Positions 14,350 to 18,891 of a DNA stretch of 18,891 bases are shown here, piece after piece. Position 1 is the stretch's first letter, and every line of letters starts with the position of its first letter. The translations under genes and the position numbers were made by a program. Origin of the DNA: an uncultured Mycoplasmatota bacterium (GTDB lineage: Bacteria > Bacillota_I > Bacilli_A > RF39 > UBA660); assembly GCA_948437815.1 (NCBI GenBank), contig CAOJKG010000011.1:1-18891 (forward strand), read 5' to 3'. The notes under the pieces are model-generated. The model saw only the letters and a program-made list of their open reading frames with translations, was not told where the DNA came from and ran no database searches.

Positions 14350-16260
14350 ATGGCACAGAAATATGATGCATCGTCAATTAAAATATTAGAAGGCTTAGAA
14401 GCTGTTCGTAAACGTCCAGGTATGTATATTGGTAGTACAGATAAAAGAGGTTTACATCATTTAGTTTGGGAAATTGTTGATAATAGTATTGATGAAATTA
14501 TTAATGGGCATGGCAATCATATTAAGATAGTTCTCCATAAAGATGGAAGTATAACAATCGCTGATAATGGTCGAGGTGTTCCGATTGGAATGCATGAATC
14601 AGGTAAAAGTACACCGGAGGTTATTTATACTATTTTGCATGCAGGTGGTAAGTTTGAAGAAGGTAACTATAAAGTAAGTGGAGGTCTTCATGGTGTTGGT
14701 GGTTCAGTTGTAAATGCTTTATCGAAAAAAATGGATGTTGTTATTTATCGTGATGGAGAAATAAATAATATTCGTTTTAATGATGGTGGTCATGTAGAGT
14801 CGCCTTTAAAGAAAATTGGAACAACTAATAAAACAGGAACAATTGTAACTTTCTGGCCAGATTATGATATATTTAAAAACTGTCAGTTTTCTTATACAAC
14901 AATTGTGGAGAGAATGCAAGAAAGTGCTTTTTTAATCTCTAATGTAACAATAGAAGTTATTGATGAAGATAGTAATAAAGAATCTAAATTTCATTATGAA
15001 AATGGTTTAGTTAATTTTGTAGAATACATTAATGAAGATAAAAAAACACTTCATAATGTTATTAGTTTTGCAGGATCTAAAAGTAGTATTGAAGTAGATG
15101 TTGCTATGCAGTACACAGATACTTATAATGAAAATATTGTTTCATTTGTAAATAATGTTAAAACTATTGATGGTGGGTCACATGAAGTCGGTTTTAAAAC
15201 AGGTATTACGAAAGCTTTTAATGATTATGTTAAAAGTAATAATATATTAAAAGGTAAAGATGCTACTTTTGATGGTACTGATGTTAGAGAAGGGTTAAGT
15301 GCCGTAATAAATCTTAAAATACCAGAAAATTTATTACAATTTGAAGGTCAAACTAAAGGAAAACTTGGAACACCTGAGGCTCGAAGTGTAACTGAGGCAA
15401 TAACTTATGAAAATTTAAAATTCTTTTTAGAAGAAAATAAAGAGATAGCGCTTAATATTGTTGATAAAGCTAGTAAAAGTAAATTAGCACGTGAGGCAGC
15501 AAGAAAAGCACGTGAGGAAGCACGTAATGGTAAGGGTAAAAAAACACTAGAAAAAAATTTATCTGGAAAACTAGCGCCAGCTACTAGTAAAAATCCTAGT
15601 TTAAATGAACTTTTTTTGGTAGAAGGAGATTCAGCAGGAGGTTCAGCTAAGGGTGGCAGAAATCGAAAATTTCAAGCAATTTTGCCACTTCGTGGTAAAG
15701 TTATAAATGCTGAGAAAGCTAATACTAGTGATATCTTAAAAAATGAAGAAATAAATACTATTATTCATACAATTGGCGCTGGTTTAGGCCAGGACTTTGA
15801 TGCTAGCGAATCTAATTATGATAAAGTAATTATTATGACTGATGCCGATGTAGATGGGTCACATATTCAAATTCTTCTTTTGACTTTCTTTTATAGATTT
15901 ATGCGTCCTTTAATTGAAGCTGGTAAACTTTATATTGCAAAACCGCCTTTATATAAAATTGATTATGGAAAAAAACATTTTTATGCTTATTCTGATGAGG
16001 AAAGATTTAAAATAGTTTCAGAGAATACTGGTAAACCAGATATTTCAAGAAATAAAGGTCTTGGTGAAATGAATGCAGAAGAACTATGGGATACGACTAT
16101 GAATCCTGAAACTAGAAGCTTAATTCGCGTTAATATTTACGATGCTGCTTTGGCCGAAAAACGAGTGAATGTTTTAATGGGAGATAAAGTTGAACCCCGT
16201 AAGGAATGGATTGAAGAAAATATTATCTTTACAATGGAAGATGATTATAGAGCAATTTAA
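14350..16260 (+). CDS. parE: DNA topoisomerase IV subunit B (ATPase subunit)
   Basis: Type II topoisomerase ATPase subunit that decatenates daughter chromosomes with ParC. The 636-residue protein has a GHKL ATP site (EIVDNSIDE 41-49, DNGRGVPIG 72-80, LHAGGKF 96-102, GGLHGVGGSVVNALS 111-125). The TOPRIM domain has EGDSAGG (425-431) and DADVDGSH (498-505). ParE is favoured over GyrB by family-specific phrases: FQAILPLRGKVINAEKA, ILKNEEINTIIHTIGAG, a Lys/Arg-rich segment before NLSGKLAPA, and the ending LMGDKVEPRKEWIEENI. No parC follows, although the two are usually adjacent in Bacilli. ATG 14350 lies 6 nt after GGTGA. Confidence 0.9.
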   Translation: MAQKYDASSIKILEGLEAVRKRPGMYIGSTDKRGLHHLVWEIVDNSIDEIINGHGNHIKIVLHKDGSITIADNGRGVPIGMHESGKSTPEVIYTILHAGGKFEEGNYKVSGGLHGVGGSVVNALSKKMDVVIYRDGEINNIRFNDGGHVESPLKKIGTTNKTGTIVTFWPDYDIFKNCQFSYTTIVERMQESAFLISNVTIEVIDEDSNKESKFHYENGLVNFVEYINEDKKTLHNVISFAGSKSSIEVDVAMQYTDTYNENIVSFVNNVKTIDGGSHEVGFKTGITKAFNDYVKSNNILKGKDATFDGTDVREGLSAVINLKIPENLLQFEGQTKGKLGTPEARSVTEAITYENLKFFLEENKEIALNIVDKASKSKLAREAARKAREEARNGKGKKTLEKNLSGKLAPATSKNPSLNELFLVEGDSAGGSAKGGRNRKFQAILPLRGKVINAEKANTSDILKNEEINTIIHTIGAGLGQDFDASESNYDKVIIMTDADVDGSHIQILLLTFFYRFMRPLIEAGKLYIAKPPLYKIDYGKKHFYAYSDEERFKIVSENTGKPDISRNKGLGEMNAEELWDTTMNPETRSLIRVNIYDAALAEKRVNVLMGDKVEPRKEWIEENIIFTMEDDYRAI

Positions 16261-16264
16261 AATT

Positions 16265-16289
16265 CTTAGATTAATTTCTAAGTTTTTTT
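16265..16289 (+). terminator. parE intrinsic terminator
   Basis: CTTAGA (16265-16270) pairs with TCTAAG (16277-16282) around a 6-nt loop, followed by seven T's (16283-16289). Confidence 0.85.
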
Positions 16290-16333
16290 ATTTTCAATTT
16301 AGATGATAAAACTAAAAAAAGTAAGAAATATTG

Positions 16334-16362
16334 TTGATTGTTTTATTATTATCCTTTACAAT
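16334..16362 (+). promoter_or_regulatory. promoter for the gene at 16380
   Basis: The -35 is TTGATT (16334-16339), the spacer 17 nt, and the -10 TACAAT (16357-16362). The leader is about 11 nt. Here promoter and upstream terminator are separate, unlike other junctions. Confidence 0.7.
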
Positions 16363-16379
16363 AATTAATTGGTGATAAA

Positions 16380-17117
16380 ATGATAGATATAGAACATAAA
16401 GTGTTGTCTGCTATAAAGGATAATATAGGTAATATTGGGGAATATTTAAATGATAAAAAGAATGCTAAGGCTTTAATGAATGAACATTTAACTATTGCTT
16501 CTTGGTCTAGAGTTGATAGAGTATTATTATATCAAAGTATAACTAATGAAGTTTTAGATAAGTATGATATAAATGAGTTTTTTTCGGCTATTAGAAGTAT
16601 TAGATTTATGGGATATTCAAGTGATATAGATTTGGATATGTTTAAAGCTGTTATTGAAGATTATTCTATTTTTTTAGAAAAAGTTTATGAATTATATTTG
16701 TTAGATCAAATATATTATTTATTAAAAGATTGTTCAAAAGATTTTATAATGGATCCAGATAATGTTCGTCAGCCTTTAAAAACTAATAGTAATTTAGCAG
16801 ATAATAATTTTGATGTATTTTTTATGCAGGTATCGTTTTCAGATGATATTGATGATATCTATGCACATCTTTATTATAATAAAATGTTTTATTTAGATAG
16901 CATTGATAAATTGTTTTTACAAAAGGAATTTTTATATAAAAAAGCTTATTTAAATGAAACTTTAAAAACTATAGTTGAGTCAGAAGATAATTATTTTGTT
17001 ACACAATTATTTTTTACTTTAAATGGTAAATTGAATCCATTAAAATCTAAAAAGAAGAAAAGTTCCAAAACTAAAGAATTTGATGGTATGCAGTTAGTCC
17101 TAAAAGACTTTAGGTAA
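16380..17117 (+). CDS. hypothetical helical protein, 245 aa
   Basis: I do not recognise this protein. It is predicted mostly helical and acidic, rich in Tyr, Phe, Ile and Asp (for example VYELYLLDQIYYLLKDC near 102-118). It has a strongly basic patch (LKSKKKKSSKTK, about 221-232) just before the C-terminus, which could contact nucleic acid or membrane. There is no signal peptide. ATG 16380 lies 4 nt after GGTGA. It sits between parE and a J-domain gene, each with its own promoter, so a shared function is not implied by operon structure. The last residues (LKDFR) equal those of DnaB here, probably by chance. Confidence 0.8.
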   Translation: MIDIEHKVLSAIKDNIGNIGEYLNDKKNAKALMNEHLTIASWSRVDRVLLYQSITNEVLDKYDINEFFSAIRSIRFMGYSSDIDLDMFKAVIEDYSIFLEKVYELYLLDQIYYLLKDCSKDFIMDPDNVRQPLKTNSNLADNNFDVFFMQVSFSDDIDDIYAHLYYNKMFYLDSIDKLFLQKEFLYKKAYLNETLKTIVESEDNYFVTQLFFTLNGKLNPLKSKKKKSSKTKEFDGMQLVLKDFR

Positions 17118-17118
17118 T

Positions 17119-17147
17119 TTGACACATACTTCTTTTTGTGCTAAAAT
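17119..17147 (+). promoter_or_regulatory. promoter for the J-domain gene
   Basis: A perfect -35 TTGACA (17119-17124), 17-nt spacer, and extended -10 TGCTAAAAT (17139-17147). It starts 2 bases after the previous stop codon. Confidence 0.85.
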
Positions 17148-17171
17148 ATTCGAACGAGGTAGGGGGTTTAA

Positions 17172-18836
17172 ATGGCAAATATGAATAAAGAAAAAGCGTT
17201 AGATATATTAGGTTTGCAAGAACCTATTACAGATGAAAAAATTAAATCCGCATATAGAAAACTATCTTTAAAACATCATCCTGATATGTTTGATAAAGCT
17301 AGTAAAGAAGTAAGAGAATATCATGAAGAGAGAATGAAAGATATTAATGCAGCTAGGGATTATTTTACAAAGTTTAATTTAGATAGATATAAATTAGAAA
17401 TACAAGAGAAAATGCGTTCTTATTATGTAAATACTATTGCTGGAGATTCAGATTTAATTAATATTATTTTGAATTTAGTTAAAACTATTAGGCTTTTGGC
17501 TAATAGAAGTGAAGATAAGCTTATTTGGGCAAGTTCTAAAGAAGAAGTAGATAGAATTTTTAATCGGTTTTTAGAAAAAGTTAAAGATGCTTATATTATA
17601 TATTTAACAAGTTTTTATACAGATAATTATATTGAAGAAAATGATGTTAAAGAAACAATTAATTATAACTTAAGAGTTGGAGATTTTTATAAACAACTTT
17701 GTCATATTAGAGATAAATATAGTAGAAAAATTAAATTTGAAACAAGAGTAGAACAAGAAGTAGCTAAATATAAATTGTATGTTACTTGTACTGATAATTT
17801 ATGGATATTAATTTCATTACACATCGTGAATAAAACTATTATTGAAGCTCAAGAACATGGATTTAATAATGAAGATATTGTTATAAGTACTATGCATAAA
17901 GAAATAGAAAGTTTATTTCAATTCGTAGATGAAATAAATTTAATGTTTAAAACTATAGAGCAAGATTTGTTAGAAATTAATGATGAAGCATTAAATCAAG
18001 AATATGATAATATAAAAAATGATTATAATGCTGGGGCAAGTCTAGACAGTATTAAACAAAAATTAATTAGCTTAAACAAAAAAATTGAAGACTATAAAAA
18101 AGAATTAGCAAGAATAGCGAAAATGAAAGAAAATGAACCATTAGTAAATAGTTTATATGTACATATTTTAAATAATTATAATAGCAGTCTTTTAGAACTT
18201 AATCCAGTTAATGATAATGATAAAATACAAGAGATAACAAAACTTTTTCAATTTGTTTTAAGTTTGTTTTTAAAGTATAGTAAGGGTTTAATAGAATTTG
18301 ATAAACTTATAATGATGGAAGGTTTAAAATTTAGAAACTTAATAAACGACAGAGAATTATTAAATGTTGTAACTGGAAATGGAAATTTAAATAACGAAAG
18401 ATTGAGAATTTATTTAAAGAAAAAAGAATTTTGTAATAAAATATTAGACGAATCAAGTTTTTTTGCATTAATATGTGAAGATGATAAATATTATATGAAG
18501 AAAATAAGACCTTTATTAGCTTCTGGAAATGAAATAGGTCTTGATGAAATAGAGAAGGAATATATGCCTTTGGAAGAAGTAATGAAAAGGGCTATATATC
18601 AAGGGTATTCAGCATTATATTTAAATGCTACTACCTTAGACGTTCTTTATGAGTTAAATGTTGCGGGTGATTATCGATATATTACTATAAACAACGGTGT
18701 TATTAATATAGTTAAACAAAATGATTTGTCTGAGGCAATAAATTTCATTGGTTATGACTATAATGATAAAGATAAAGTTAGAGATTTAATTGAAAAACAA
18801 ATTGAAGAGAGTCTTGCTAGAAATAGTAGAAAATAA
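17172..18836 (+). CDS. J-domain protein with long uncharacterised C-terminal region
   Basis: A 554-residue protein. Residues about 5-70 form a complete J-domain: KALDILGLQE helix, then EKIKSAYRKLSLKHHPD with the HPD loop at 36-38, then RMKDINAARDYFTKF. The HPD motif is what stimulates DnaK ATPase, so it is probably a DnaK co-chaperone. It lacks the Gly/Phe region, zinc-finger repeats and substrate-binding domains of DnaJ, so it is a class C type. Residues about 70-440 are helical with a probable coiled coil near 255-320 (LEINDEALNQEY, then KIEDYKKELARIAKM). The last 90 or so residues look mixed (VAGDYRYITINNGVINIVK). I recognise no family there. ATG 17172 follows AGGGGG. Confidence 0.88.
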   Translation: MANMNKEKALDILGLQEPITDEKIKSAYRKLSLKHHPDMFDKASKEVREYHEERMKDINAARDYFTKFNLDRYKLEIQEKMRSYYVNTIAGDSDLINIILNLVKTIRLLANRSEDKLIWASSKEEVDRIFNRFLEKVKDAYIIYLTSFYTDNYIEENDVKETINYNLRVGDFYKQLCHIRDKYSRKIKFETRVEQEVAKYKLYVTCTDNLWILISLHIVNKTIIEAQEHGFNNEDIVISTMHKEIESLFQFVDEINLMFKTIEQDLLEINDEALNQEYDNIKNDYNAGASLDSIKQKLISLNKKIEDYKKELARIAKMKENEPLVNSLYVHILNNYNSSLLELNPVNDNDKIQEITKLFQFVLSLFLKYSKGLIEFDKLIMMEGLKFRNLINDRELLNVVTGNGNLNNERLRIYLKKKEFCNKILDESSFFALICEDDKYYMKKIRPLLASGNEIGLDEIEKEYMPLEEVMKRAIYQGYSALYLNATTLDVLYELNVAGDYRYITINNGVINIVKQNDLSEAINFIGYDYNDKDKVRDLIEKQIEESLARNSRK

Positions 18837-18862
18837 AAGTCAGTGTTAAAAACTGATTTTTT
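18835..18862 (+). terminator. intrinsic terminator of the J-domain gene
   Basis: AAAAGTCAGT (18835-18844) pairs with ACTGATTTTT (18852-18861): 10 bp including one G-U, with a 7-nt loop, in a T-run reaching 18862. The 5' arm includes the last two bases of the TAA stop. Confidence 0.8.
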
Positions 18863-18891
18863 ATTTGGAAAAAATATTGACTTATTTTTAA

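Noticed and set aside
14350..16260. Assignment as gyrB
   Set aside because: The TOPRIM-proximal phrases and the C-terminal LMGDKVEPRKEWIEENI agree with ParE, not GyrB; a tree would settle it.
16306..16346. ATAAAAC / GTTTTAT inverted repeat around the promoter at 16334
   Set aside because: The arms are 7 bp of A/T-rich sequence with a long gap and extend no further, as expected by chance at this composition.
17099..17114. Hairpin CCTAAA-AGAC-TTTAGG at the end of the 245-aa orphan as a terminator
   Set aside because: The stem is perfect but only 6 bp, and it is followed by TAATTTGACA rather than a T-run, so termination is doubtful.
18877..18882. TTGACT as the -35 of a next gene
   Set aside because: Plausible, but the window ends before a -10 could be seen.

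Overview
The window is a compact, very AT-rich bacterial chromosome segment carrying housekeeping and orphan genes. Several features point to the Bacillota/Bacilli lineage: a Bacillus-type DnaB–DnaI helicase-loading pair, a T-box in front of a homodimeric-type glycyl-tRNA synthetase gene, a SAM-I riboswitch in front of metK, ParE, strong Shine-Dalgarno sequences and sigma-A promoters. The low GC and the many lineage-specific orphans suggest an uncultured gut 'Tenericutes-like' Bacilli group (RF39-like lineages are one possibility; this is inference). Tryptophan is written TGG throughout and no gene has an internal TGA, so the standard bacterial code is in use, not the Mycoplasma code. I see no phage, transposon, CRISPR, rRNA or tRNA.

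Layout. 1-3000: 3' part of rpoC with an acidic tail, its terminator overlapping the stop codon. 3000-5800: three orphan genes, each with its own promoter; the third encodes a membrane-anchored Ig-like protein. 5790-7352: promoter, a very short glycine T-box and glyS. 7397-8746: promoter, SAM-I riboswitch with terminator and metK. 8760-9903: a consensus promoter driving a membrane-anchored orphan that overlaps a small DUF1292-like gene. 9894-12138: dnaB-dnaI operon. 12156-12752 (minus): membrane-anchored thioredoxin-fold protein with a CPHC centre, convergent with dnaI and divergent from the next gene. 12854-14257: large helical orphan. 14350-16260: parE without an adjacent parC. 16380-17117: helical orphan. 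17172-18836: J-domain protein with a long unknown C-terminal part.

Regulation. Most genes are single transcription units. Leaders are typically about 10-25 nt and carry GGTGA- or GGAGG-type ribosome binding sites. At five junctions the upstream gene's terminator and the downstream gene's promoter interlock: the -35 hexamer lies in the terminator's 3' arm, the U-tract DNA is the spacer, and the -10 follows. The two metabolic genes are controlled by RNA sensors, uncharged tRNA-Gly for glyS and S-adenosylmethionine for metK.

The most interesting item is the glyS T-box. Its Stem I is only about 40 nt: a basal helix, a good kink-turn and a 4-bp helix capped by a 7-nt loop that carries the GGC specifier. 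It has no distal tRNA-elbow-binding part, and its terminator is a 21-bp helix that encloses the T-box motif rather than lying downstream of it. I found no convincing evidence of a wholly new multi-gene system; the orphan and J-domain genes are the protein-level unknowns.
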